Of a stretch of 5,703 nt of DNA, positions 1-5,703 are shown in pieces. This stretch comes from Gemmatimonadales bacterium (lineage in GTDB: Bacteria > Gemmatimonadota > Gemmatimonadetes > Gemmatimonadales > GWC2-71-9). The notes beneath the pieces were generated by a model. It saw nothing but the letters and a program-made list of their open reading frames with translations. It searched no databases and was not told where the DNA came from. Location of the stretch: NCBI GenBank assembly GCA_030601605.1, contig JAUVTI010000131.1:1-5703 (forward strand), written 5' to 3'. Every line of letters begins with the position of its first letter. The first letter of the stretch is position 1. The translations under genes and the position numbers were made by a program.

Positions 1-551
1 CGATGGCGATGGCCAAGGCGGCGCAGATCCTGATGCAGGTGGGGATGGACAACGTGGCGGCCCACGAGGCGCACCTCACCGCATACATGCTCGAGCGATT
101 GCGCGAGGTTCCCGGCATCCGCGTGTTCGGTGAGACCGACCCAGCCAAGAGCGACCAACGGGTCGGAGTGATCCCCTTCAACATCGAGGGCGTGAACCAC
201 TATCTCGTGGCCGCCGTGCTTGGCTATGAGGGCGGCGTAGGTGTGCGCAGCGGCTGCTTCTGCGCGCATCCCTACGTGGTGCACCTCCTGCAGCTCCCCG
301 AGAGCGAGCGCGATGCATGGAAGAGCCGCGTGCTGAGTGGAGACAAGACGGACATGCCCGGACTGGTGCGCGCCAGCTTGGGCTGCTACAGCAACACGGA
401 TGACATCGACCGCATGGTGGAGATGCTGAACCGGGTGGCGCGCGGCGAGTATCAGGGGACGTACGAGGTACACACGCCCAGCGGCGACTACGTTCCCAGG
501 GACTACGAGGAGCCGCTGCCCCGGTTCTTCACGCTCGAGTCGGACGAGTAG
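1..551 (+). CDS. Class V PLP-dependent aminotransferase / cysteine desulfurase-like protein, C-terminal part (5' truncated)
   Basis: This is the last 182 or so residues of a fold-type I PLP enzyme of the class V aminotransferase family, which includes cysteine desulfurases and related lyases. The reading frame is open to the left edge, so the Met codons at 3 and 9 are probably internal. The PLP-binding Lys and most of the large domain lie outside the window. Visible hallmarks are VGVRSGCFCAHPY (fragment residues about 79-91), where desulfurases carry the active-site loop Cys, and RASLGCYSNTDDIDRMVEML (about 123-142), the conserved C-terminal Arg/Ser/Asn-Thr segment followed by the last helix. 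The CFCAHP form, with two Cys, differs from the SufS-type SGHHCAQP loop, so sulfur-mobilising activity should not be assumed; a selenocysteine-lyase-like or other class V activity is equally open. About 20 residues (99-118) separate the two motifs. The protein ends in an acidic, Tyr/Pro-rich tail. No Suf or Isc partner is visible downstream. The family call is strong; the substrate is unknown. Confidence 0.88.
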   Translation, partial: MAMAKAAQILMQVGMDNVAAHEAHLTAYMLERLREVPGIRVFGETDPAKSDQRVGVIPFNIEGVNHYLVAAVLGYEGGVGVRSGCFCAHPYVVHLLQLPESERDAWKSRVLSGDKTDMPGLVRASLGCYSNTDDIDRMVEMLNRVARGEYQGTYEVHTPSGDYVPRDYEEPLPRFFTLESDE

Positions 552-630
552 GGCGCTCTCCTCCCGCCACGTCCAATCCTCGCGACGCGCATTTCCGAGT
601 GCAGCGAACCCTGCGGTATGGCCGAGTGGG

Positions 631-810
631 CTACTGCGTCATGTCCGCGGTGTCGCGCACCATCACTGTGTCGGCGGGCATGGTATCGACCACCGCAGCC
701 GTGTCCGCGGGAGCGGCAACCTCCGCCTCTTCAGCCGGCGGAGCTTCCCTCTCTCCGGCACATGCACACAGGGCGAGCAACGCGAGCGCGGCGAGCCAAC
801 GCTTCTTCAT
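631..810 (-). CDS. Small predicted lipoprotein with Asp-Thr-rich tandem repeat
   Basis: This 59-residue protein starts MKKRWLAALALLALCACAGE: a basic n-region, a Leu/Ala core, then the lipobox LCAC, with Cys17 as the predicted lipidated residue. The mature part is only about 43 residues, acidic and Ala/Pro/Asp/Thr-rich, and contains two 11-residue repeat units (residues 34-44 and 45-55). No enzymatic domain is recognisable; it is probably an envelope-anchored protein of unknown role. The frame stays open far upstream, so the start must be chosen. ATG codons lie at 819, 816 and 810. The one at 810 gives the best signal peptide and has AAGGGG 10 bases upstream; 816 would leave 4 bases and 819 only 1. 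The gene is divergent from the GH38-like gene and has its own candidate promoter. The opposite strand is also open here (from 599), but it encodes a low-complexity Ala/Ser product without a signal, so the minus-strand reading is preferred. I do not recognise a family. Confidence 0.72.
   Translation of the reverse strand: MKKRWLAALALLALCACAGEREAPPAEEAEVAAPADTAAVVDTMPADTVMVRDTADMTQ
646..711 (-). repeat. Two-copy 33-bp tandem repeat inside the lipoprotein gene
   Basis: Two adjacent 33-base units (646-678 and 679-711 in plus coordinates) encode PADTAAVVDTM and PADTVMVRDTA. By hand alignment 22 of 33 bases match, and 7 of the 11 residues are identical in register (P, A, D, T, V, D, T). The pattern suggests an old internal duplication within the mature domain. 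Confidence 0.6.
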
Positions 811-820
811 GAGCATCATT

Positions 821-826
821 CCCCTT
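821..826 (-). promoter_or_regulatory. Ribosome binding site of the lipoprotein gene
   Basis: On the minus strand AAGGGG precedes the cluster of three in-frame ATG codons (819, 816, 810). The spacing is 10 bases to the ATG at 810, 4 to 816 and 1 to 819. This excludes 819 as a good start and leaves 810 or 816; the signal peptide reads best from 810. Confidence 0.5.
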
Positions 827-834
827 GTCTGTAA

Positions 835-863
835 CTTAAAGGTGGGATACAGCCACGAGTCAA
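835..863 (-). promoter_or_regulatory. Candidate sigma70-type promoter for the lipoprotein gene
   Basis: On the minus strand TTGACT (863-858, 5 of 6 to the -35 consensus) is followed by a 17-base spacer and TTTAAG (840-835, 4 of 6 to the -10 consensus). The start point would fall near 828, leaving a leader of under 20 bases that begins almost at the ribosome binding site. It lies in the 108-base gap between two divergent genes, where a promoter is expected. No comparably good plus-strand promoter for the gene at 919 was found. Confidence 0.4.
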
Positions 864-918
864 TGGACGTGCACCGGGAAACCCGAACATACCAGTCGCA
901 ACGGAGCGTGAGCCGCGC

Positions 919-3243
919 ATGACCGACCGGCGGGCATTCCTGTCGACCATGTCGCGCACCGTCGCGGGCGCCGTCGCGGTCCCCGGGTTCGCACGGCTCC
1001 AGCACGCCAGCCCCAGGATCGAGGCCGAGCCGACCATCTTCCGCGCCAATCCCGACGGGCGCCTCACTCTGGTGCGCTTCTTCGTCTTCGGTGTCGATGC
1101 GCCGGCGGGACGCCTCCGCGTCTACGACGCGCGGCGGCGCCTGCTGGGCACCGCAGGGGTGATCCGCTCGGGCGACGTCCTCTACGGTGAGCTGTGGCTT
1201 CCCATCGAGCGGCAGACCGGCGTGCAATGCGAGCTGGAGTCGCCGGGCGTGCGCGGCGTCTTCCGCTCGAACCACAGCCTGCGGCCCAAGCGGCGCTGGA
1301 CGGTCTACTGGCTCACGGTGGCGGACCCGGAGCGCCTGTGCGATGCGCTCGACGCGATGACGCCGATGAACCGGGCCGTGCACTCGGCAATGCTCTCCGA
1401 AGCCAGGGTGGTCGGCAATCCACTGGCGAACGCCGCGTCGCTGGCGACGGACGACCACTTGCCGTTCCTGCGCATGGCCCTTCCGGCCCGGTCACTCGAG
1501 ACCCGGCTCGGAGTCAGAGTGAGTCCGGTTGCGGTGGATCCCGAGCGGGAGGGCATCACGTCCACGTCAGTGCTGGCCCTTGCGGGATCCGGTGTGCGCT
1601 ACGTCGCGCGGCCCTGGGAGAGCGGCGACGACGCGATCGGGTGGCTCGGTGGACCGGACGGCTCCCGCGTCATCACCGTCGCGATTCCACCCGGCGGCGC
1701 GCCGCGCTCACTCGGGTTCACGGAGTCGCAGGGCGAAATGACGCGCCGAGTGGAGCGCTGGCTCGAGACCACGCCGCTGCTTCTCTCGCCCGGAGGCGAG
1801 GACGGCGTCACGTTCGTGCTCGGGACGGACACAGAGGCGCCGCTCGCCACAATGCTGGCCGCGGTGCGGGAGTGGAACCAGCGGTTTGCGTACCCCCACA
1901 TCGTGATCGGCCCCGCGGACGACCTGCCCGAAGCCCTTGGCCGAGGGAGCCGACCGGCCTTCCGGTCGGTACCCCGGTTGCCGGACCTGGCCACACTCAC
2001 CGCGATCGCCGAGTCACGGAGGGCGGCGTACAACACGCGCGTCGCCACGGCTACCCGTCCGGTCGCCGCGCTGCTGGATCCCGGATCCGCCCCGGAGGCC
2101 GGGCTCCAGACCGTGGCGCGCCACATCACGACCGCGCTGCCGGGAACGCTGGTCTTCAACCCCACGCCGTTCCACCGCACGGGAGTGACCACGATGCCCG
2201 ACGGCTCGGAACGCATGGTGACGGACGTGCCGGGGTGGGGCTACGCGTTTCTGGTGGACGCGCCCGACCCCTGGGGCGGGGCCCAGAGCGCCAAGCCGGT
2301 GTCGGGACCGGTTACGGAGCTGGTGGGCGAGCACCTGCGTCTCGAGCTCGACCCGCGCTCGGGGGCGATCACGTCCATGGTCACGCGTGAGGACGGACAC
2401 GAGTGGGTGCGCTCCTCCGGCAACGGCCTCAACGCCGTGCCCGGAGCGATAGTGGACAAGCTCTCGCGCCAGTCCATTCCCGGGGTGGGCACCCGCCTGA
2501 TCGCGCGGCGCTGGTCGCCGGCGCGGGGGCACTTCACCACTACCGTCACGCTGCACGACGGCATGCCGTGGGTGGACGTCGAGAACGACGCCGTCGTGCT
2601 GGGCCGGCGCCCCATGGAGTACGTGTTCGGTTTCGACACAACCGATGCGCGCGTCGCCTGGGAGGTCCCGGCCGGCCACGAGGAGGCCAACGCGCCGGTG
2701 GATCGCCTCACACACCTGCGCTGGATCACGCTGTCGTCCCGGGCTGGGAACGTCCTGTTCCGGGGCCACGATGCGCCGTATGCGTCCGTCCATGCCGACG
2801 GCACGCTGGTGAGCTACGCTCCGAACGGCCGGTCACGGTACCGCTTCGAGGTCACCACAACGCCCGTGGGCCCGCCAGCGGCAACGCGCTTCGGATGGGG
2901 TGCGGAGCCGCTGGTGGCCACGGCGGTGCGCGCCAACCCCGACGGACGCCTTCCGCGCCACGACGCGCTGCTGTACGTGGATCAGCCAGGCGTGGCCATT
3001 ATCGGCATCAAGCCCGCCGACGACGGAAACGGCGTCGTCGTCTACGTGCAGGAGCTGATGGGCTCGAGCCGCTACGTCTCTCTCGGCACCGGCCTCCTCA
3101 CGTTCGGCGCCGCGCGCATCGTGGATTTCATCGAGCGTGACACCGGGCAGGAGGCGCACCCCGTCCCCAAGGGGGTGCTGGTCCCGCTCGCGGCCTGGGG
3201 CGTGGCCGCCGTGCGCCTGGTGGACATCGGGCTGGGGGGTTGA
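919..3243 (+). CDS. Tat-exported glycoside hydrolase family 38-like protein with degenerate catalytic domain
   Basis: This 774-residue protein begins with a twin-arginine type signal (TDRRAFLS, Arg4-Arg5, then a weakly hydrophobic stretch to about residue 30), so export in folded form is predicted. Residues about 35-120 look like a beta-sandwich. Residues about 125-345 keep the outline of a GH38 alpha-mannosidase-type catalytic domain: WTVYWLTVADP (127-137) sits where such proteins carry the His-x-Asp metal motif, LALAGSGVRYV (219-229) and VREWNQRFAYPHIVIG (316-331) match other conserved stretches. From about 405 the GH38 C-terminal beta region is clear: PGTLVFNPTPFHRTGV, LRLELDPRSGAITSMV, VTLHDGMPWVDVEND and a final VAIIGIKPADDG segment. 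The His-x-Asp pair is absent; Asp207 in AVDPEREG may be the nucleophile position, which is uncertain. I infer that normal mannosidase activity is unlikely and that the protein may bind glycans. The start is the ATG at 919; a GGAG lies at 903-906, 12 bases away, so the ribosome site is weak. The gene diverges from the lipoprotein gene and ends 52 bases before the ATPase gene. The family assignment is from remembered motifs. Confidence 0.72.
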   Translation: MTDRRAFLSTMSRTVAGAVAVPGFARLQHASPRIEAEPTIFRANPDGRLTLVRFFVFGVDAPAGRLRVYDARRRLLGTAGVIRSGDVLYGELWLPIERQTGVQCELESPGVRGVFRSNHSLRPKRRWTVYWLTVADPERLCDALDAMTPMNRAVHSAMLSEARVVGNPLANAASLATDDHLPFLRMALPARSLETRLGVRVSPVAVDPEREGITSTSVLALAGSGVRYVARPWESGDDAIGWLGGPDGSRVITVAIPPGGAPRSLGFTESQGEMTRRVERWLETTPLLLSPGGEDGVTFVLGTDTEAPLATMLAAVREWNQRFAYPHIVIGPADDLPEALGRGSRPAFRSVPRLPDLATLTAIAESRRAAYNTRVATATRPVAALLDPGSAPEAGLQTVARHITTALPGTLVFNPTPFHRTGVTTMPDGSERMVTDVPGWGYAFLVDAPDPWGGAQSAKPVSGPVTELVGEHLRLELDPRSGAITSMVTREDGHEWVRSSGNGLNAVPGAIVDKLSRQSIPGVGTRLIARRWSPARGHFTTTVTLHDGMPWVDVENDAVVLGRRPMEYVFGFDTTDARVAWEVPAGHEEANAPVDRLTHLRWITLSSRAGNVLFRGHDAPYASVHADGTLVSYAPNGRSRYRFEVTTTPVGPPAATRFGWGAEPLVATAVRANPDGRLPRHDALLYVDQPGVAIIGIKPADDGNGVVVYVQELMGSSRYVSLGTGLLTFGAARIVDFIERDTGQEAHPVPKGVLVPLAAWGVAAVRLVDIGLGG

Positions 3244-3269
3244 ATGGGGCCTGCCGCAGGGGGTATATG
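3240..3269 (+). promoter_or_regulatory. Candidate promoter before the ATPase/kinase-like operon
   Basis: TTGAAT (3240-3245, 4 of 6 to the -35 consensus), an 18-base spacer, then TATATG (3264-3269, 4 of 6 to the -10 consensus). TATATGG is the only AT-rich spot in this short gap, and the start point would fall near 3276, about 20 bases before the GTG start. The -35 overlaps the stop codon of the upstream gene. The match is moderate, and read-through from the GH38-like gene is an alternative. Confidence 0.33.
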
Positions 3270-3286
3270 GTAGTCAACACTCAGAC

Positions 3287-3291
3287 AGGAG
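3287..3291 (+). promoter_or_regulatory. Ribosome binding site that sets the GTG start of the ATPase gene
   Basis: AGGAG lies 4 bases before the GTG at 3296. The frame is open further upstream to 3137, but that part overlaps the end of the GH38-like gene in another frame and has no family resemblance. The next in-frame ATG (3353) has no comparable site. The GTG is therefore the best start. Confidence 0.65.
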
Positions 3292-3295
3292 CACC

Positions 3296-4762
3296 GTGAC
3301 CCAACCCGCGACCCTGGCCGACCTCAGGAACACCGAGTGGGGCGAGCCCCGGATGCATCTCCGCTCCGTCAAGGACGAGATGCGGCACAACCTCATCTGC
3401 ATGCTCGAGGCGGAGAAGGAGATCTTCCCCGGGATAGTCGGGTTCGAGGACTCCGTGGTGCCGCAGGTGATCAACGCCGTTCTGGCGCGGCACAACTTCA
3501 TCCTGCTCGGCCTGAGGGGTCAGGCGAAAAGCCGCATCCTGCGCTCGCTGGCTACGTTGCTCGACGAGGAGATCCCCATCCTCGCCGGGAGCGAGGTGAA
3601 CGACAATCCGTTCCACCCCATCTCCAAGTACGGCCGGCAGTTGTTGGAGGAGCACGGAGACCGGACCCCGATAGAGTGGATCCCGCGGCACCGCCGCTAC
3701 GTGGAGAAGCTGGCCACCCCCGACGTGACCATCGCCGACATGATCGGCGACCTGGATCCGATCAAGGCCGCGCGCGGCGGCCACCTCCTGTCGGACGAGC
3801 TCACCATCCACTACGGACTGCTGCCGCGCTCGAACCGCGGCATCTTCTCCATCAACGAGCTGCCCGACCTCGCCGGCAAGATCCAGGTGGGGTTGTTCAA
3901 CATCATGCAGGAAGGTGACGTCCAGATCAAAGGCTACCCCATCCGCCTCGCTCTGGACGTGCTGCTCGTCTTTTCCGCGAACCCGGAGGACTACACCGCG
4001 CGCGGCAAGATCATCACGCCGCTCAAGGACAGGATCGGGAGCGAGATCCTCACGCACTACCCGCCCACTGTAGAGCACGGCATGGAGATCACCGAACAGG
4101 AGGCGTGGACCGAGCGGGACGGCAGGCCCCTCGACGTGCCGGGTTTCATCAAGGAGGTCGTCGAGCGCATCGCATTCGAGGCGCGCAGCGACAAGCGGGT
4201 GGACGGGACCTCCGGCGTGAGTCAGAGGCTCCCCATCTCGGTGCTGGAGAACGTGATCTCGAGCGCGGAGCAGCGCTGCATAATGACGAAGGAAAAGCGT
4301 GTCGTGCCGCGCATCTCCGACATCTACGGCGCGCTGCCGGCGATCACCGGCAAGATCGAGCTGGAGTACGAGGGAGAGCTGCAGGGCGCCGAGACGATCG
4401 CCAGGGACCTCGTGCGGCGCGCGGCCGGTGAGACGTTCGACGCGCGGCTGGGCGGCCTGGACTGCGATGCGGTCGTCGAGTGGTTCGACGAGGGCGGCGC
4501 CCTCAAGGTCGCGCCCAACGAACGCTCCGACATCGTGCTCAAGGGCTTCTCCACCGTGCCGGGCCTGCTCGACGCCGTGAAGCTGGCGGGGCTGGCGCCC
4601 GGCAAGGACCCGGCGACCATCGTGGCGGCGTGCGAGCTGATACTCGAGGGACTCGTCGCCCACCGCCGCATCTCACGCAGTGACGAGCTGGGGTACTCGC
4701 GCATGCGCATTGACCGGCCGCCGGGTTACGGCACGGGACTGGGCGGCAACCTGGCTCTCTGA
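3296..4762 (+). CDS. MoxR / magnesium-chelatase-I-like AAA+ ATPase with variant Walker motifs
   Basis: The 488-residue cytosolic AAA+ protein belongs to the helix-2-insert group that includes MoxR and the magnesium chelatase I subunit, ring ATPases that remodel partner proteins or assist cofactor insertion. Walker A is GLRGQAKS (72-79), with Ala where the usual Gly precedes Lys78. Walker B is GIFSINEL (182-189), with Asn187 in place of Asp before the Glu188. The stretch GDLDPIKAARGG...HYGLLPRSNRGIF (151-184) resembles the insert of chelatase subunits. Sensor 1 is VFSANPEDY (225-233), and TPLKDRIGSEI (241-251) carries the probable arginine finger Arg246. The rest is a lid plus a helical C-terminal region (about 385-488). 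I recall similar Walker variants in annotated relatives, so both are probably subfamily traits; the Asn-for-Asp change could slow hydrolysis or favour nucleotide holding. Start GTG 3296 is set by AGGAG. The stop overlaps the next gene by one base. MoxR proteins are often paired with VWA-domain proteins; none is in this window. It is not evidence of chlorophyll synthesis. Confidence 0.87.
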   Translation: MTQPATLADLRNTEWGEPRMHLRSVKDEMRHNLICMLEAEKEIFPGIVGFEDSVVPQVINAVLARHNFILLGLRGQAKSRILRSLATLLDEEIPILAGSEVNDNPFHPISKYGRQLLEEHGDRTPIEWIPRHRRYVEKLATPDVTIADMIGDLDPIKAARGGHLLSDELTIHYGLLPRSNRGIFSINELPDLAGKIQVGLFNIMQEGDVQIKGYPIRLALDVLLVFSANPEDYTARGKIITPLKDRIGSEILTHYPPTVEHGMEITEQEAWTERDGRPLDVPGFIKEVVERIAFEARSDKRVDGTSGVSQRLPISVLENVISSAEQRCIMTKEKRVVPRISDIYGALPAITGKIELEYEGELQGAETIARDLVRRAAGETFDARLGGLDCDAVVEWFDEGGALKVAPNERSDIVLKGFSTVPGLLDAVKLAGLAPGKDPATIVAACELILEGLVAHRRISRSDELGYSRMRIDRPPGYGTGLGGNLAL

Positions 4763-5400
4763 TGCCCGTAATCACGATCTCCCGGCAGTACGCCTCGGGC
4801 GGCTCCGACATCGCGCGGTTGGTGGCCGAGCGCCTCGGCTGGCAACTCGTGGACAACGAGTTCGTGGACCGCGTGGCTGAGAGAGCGGGGCTCACACCCG
4901 ACGAGGTAGCGCAGCGCGAGGAGCGGGTACCGGGACTGGCGGAGCGCCTGGCGCGGGCGCTGGCGATCTCCTCGCCCGAGGTGTTCGTCGCGACGGGCGA
5001 GCCCCCGGAGCCCCGCTTCGGCAGCGAGGCCGATCTGGTGCGCGCCACGGAGGCCGTGATCAATCAGGCCGTGCAGGAGGAGCGCCAGTTGATCCTGGTG
5101 GGCCGCGGGGCGCAGGCTCACCTCGCGCAGCATGAGGACACGCTGCACGTGTATGTGGTGGCGCCGCGCGAGCTACGGGTCGATGCCACGATGCGCCGCC
5201 TGAAGGTCGAGCGCGGGGACGCGGAGCAGGCGGTGGACGAGATCGACGGAGGCCGGCGCCGCTACGTGAAGACCTACTACGACCGGCACTGGGAGGACGC
5301 CAGCAATTACCACCTGGCGCTCAACACCGGAGTCTTCACCTACGAGCAGTGCGCTGGCTTGATCATCGAGGCGGCGCGGGCGCGCGGATGGTGCAGCTAG
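4762..5400 (+). CDS. Cytidylate-kinase-like P-loop family protein
   Basis: The 212-residue soluble protein starts MPVITISRQYASGGSDIARL, the characteristic opening of cytidylate-kinase-like (Cytidylate_kin2 type) proteins. These carry a degenerate P-loop of the form SRQYGSGGxxIA without the classical Lys-Ser/Thr. Here Ala11 stands where the family usually has Gly. Later conserved-looking segments are LVGRGAQAHL (112-121), YVVAPRELRVDATMRR (131-146) and RRRYVKTYYDRHWEDASNYH (165-184), the arginine-rich lid region, followed by LALNTG (185-190). The length fits the family. The substrate is not established for this family; nucleoside monophosphate phosphorylation is inferred from the fold only, and a housekeeping Cmk role is unlikely given the P-loop. 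Its ATG overlaps the ATPase stop codon by one base (TGATG). No clear ribosome site precedes it, so translation probably depends on termination of the upstream gene. It ends 4 bases before the convergent transporter gene. Confidence 0.85.
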   Translation: MPVITISRQYASGGSDIARLVAERLGWQLVDNEFVDRVAERAGLTPDEVAQREERVPGLAERLARALAISSPEVFVATGEPPEPRFGSEADLVRATEAVINQAVQEERQLILVGRGAQAHLAQHEDTLHVYVVAPRELRVDATMRRLKVERGDAEQAVDEIDGGRRRYVKTYYDRHWEDASNYHLALNTGVFTYEQCAGLIIEAARARGWCS

Positions 5401-5414
5401 CCGGCTAGCGCATC
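5390..5414. terminator. Possible bidirectional hairpin between convergent genes
   Basis: GCTAGCCGGCTAGC (5396-5409) is a perfect 14-base palindrome. It can fold as a 5-bp stem with a CCGG loop, and flanking bases 5390-5394 pair with 5410-5414 (one G-T wobble) across a bulged A at 5395. It contains the TAG stops of both convergent genes. There is no T-run on either side, so it is not a standard intrinsic terminator; it may simply cap or stall transcripts, or be chance. Confidence 0.35.
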
Positions 5415-5703
5415 TCCCGCAGCACCGGTGAGCGCATCACGCCCAGCAGCACGGCCACCGTACTCACGAGACCCCCCAGAACCAGCGCAGGCGTAGCCCC
5501 GAACCGCTCGGCGATTGCTCCCGCAAGCAGCGCCCCGAACGGCGCGAACCCCACGAAAGCGAATGCGTAGAACGAGATCACCCTGCCCCTGAGCTCGTCC
5601 GGAGCGATCGTCTGCAACAGCGTGTTGCTGAGCGCGGTGGTGGTGACGAAGGAGAGGCCGATGAGGACGAGCAGTGAGAGGGTCACCACGTAGGAGCGCG
5701 ACA
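5405..5703 (-). CDS. Major facilitator superfamily transporter, C-terminal end (partial)
   Basis: The final 98 or so residues of a membrane transporter are encoded, with the frame open to the right edge; the GTG near 5689 is internal, since coding continues upstream (SRSYV). The sequence LSLLVLIGLSFVTTTALSN is one membrane helix. APDELRGRVISFYAFAFVGF follows; Pro-Asp-Glu-Leu-Arg-Gly-Arg-Val is the cytoplasmic-loop signature common in MFS exporters of the MFS_3 / enterobactin exporter-like group. The helix pair from about 40 to 85 (FGALLAGAIAERFGA and LVLGGLVSTVAVLLGVM) completes the transporter end, leaving a short basic tail (MRSPVLREMR). The substrate cannot be told. The gene faces the kinase-like gene tail to tail, 4 bases apart. 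Confidence 0.86.
   Translation of the reverse strand, partial: SRSYVVTLSLLVLIGLSFVTTTALSNTLLQTIAPDELRGRVISFYAFAFVGFAPFGALLAGAIAERFGATPALVLGGLVSTVAVLLGVMRSPVLREMR

Noticed and set aside
601..614. GCAG/CTGC hairpin downstream of the lipoprotein gene as a terminator
   Set aside because: The stem is only about 4 bp with a 6-base loop and no T-run follows on the minus strand.
875..885. CGGG-AAA-CCCG hairpin in the divergent spacer as an operator or attenuator
   Set aside because: A 4-bp stem with a 3-base loop is too short to mean much in such GC-rich DNA, and no second copy or other operator-like symmetry was seen nearby.
599..922. A 107-codon plus-strand frame opposite the lipoprotein gene
   Set aside because: It is dominated by Ala and Ser, has no signal or domain, and the opposite strand gives a textbook lipoprotein signal with a ribosome site.
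1194..2390. A 398-codon plus-strand frame within the GH38-like gene
   Set aside because: The product is extremely Arg/Gly/Ala-rich with no motif, as expected from a shifted frame of a high-GC gene.
2014..2804. Two overlapping minus-strand open frames opposite the GH38-like gene
   Set aside because: Both give Arg-rich compositions without hydrophobic cores or motifs, while the plus-strand frame encodes a coherent exported protein.
3250..3260. CCTG-CCG-CAGG hairpin after the GH38-like gene as a terminator
   Set aside because: Only 4 bp with a 3-base loop and no T-tract; it also sits within the spacer of the candidate promoter.
3137..3295. Upstream extension of the ATPase reading frame to an ATG at 3137
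   Set aside because: It lies inside the end of the GH38-like gene in another frame, encodes Arg/Pro/Trp-rich sequence, and a good ribosome site directly precedes the GTG at 3296.
3281..4663. A 460-codon open frame on the minus strand opposite the ATPase gene
   Set aside because: Its product is an Asp/Val/Arg/His-rich low-complexity sequence without any recognisable motif, and it mirrors a strongly conserved ATPase. Long antisense frames are expected in high-GC DNA.

Overview
The window is high-GC bacterial DNA with densely packed genes and little non-coding space. It holds six protein-coding genes, two of them cut by the window edges. Nothing fixes the taxon. The GC content, the Asp-Thr-rich small lipoprotein, and the Tat-exported glycosidase-like protein would fit an environmental high-GC lineage such as Gemmatimonadota, but that is only an impression. 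I saw no tRNA, rRNA, CRISPR array, insertion sequence or phage gene.

Left part (1-918): the 3' part of a class V PLP-dependent aminotransferase / cysteine desulfurase-like gene runs in from the left. After it, on the minus strand, lies a 59-residue predicted lipoprotein whose mature part carries an 11-residue tandem repeat. A candidate sigma70-type promoter for the lipoprotein sits in the spacer between it and the next, divergent gene.

Centre (919-3243): a 774-residue protein with a Tat-type signal peptide. It has the layout of glycoside hydrolase family 38 (alpha-mannosidase type) proteins, including a well-preserved C-terminal beta-sandwich region. The N-terminal catalytic part appears degenerate: the expected His-x-Asp metal-site motif is not visible. 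It may be a non-catalytic carbohydrate-binding relative.

Right part (3296-5400): a two-gene, translationally coupled unit. The first gene is a MoxR / magnesium-chelatase-I-like AAA+ ATPase with an Ala-for-Gly Walker A and an Asn-for-Asp Walker B. Its stop overlaps the start of a small cytidylate-kinase-like P-loop protein (TGATG). The coupling suggests the two products are made together, but their joint function is unknown. No VWA-domain partner, common beside MoxR-type ATPases, is in the window.

Far right (5405-5703): the C-terminal end of a major facilitator superfamily transporter, convergent with the kinase-like gene. Only 4 bases separate the two stop codons, and a perfect 14-base palindrome spans both of them.

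The most unusual items are the ATPase/kinase-like pair and the degenerate GH38-like protein. Neither is proof of a new system.
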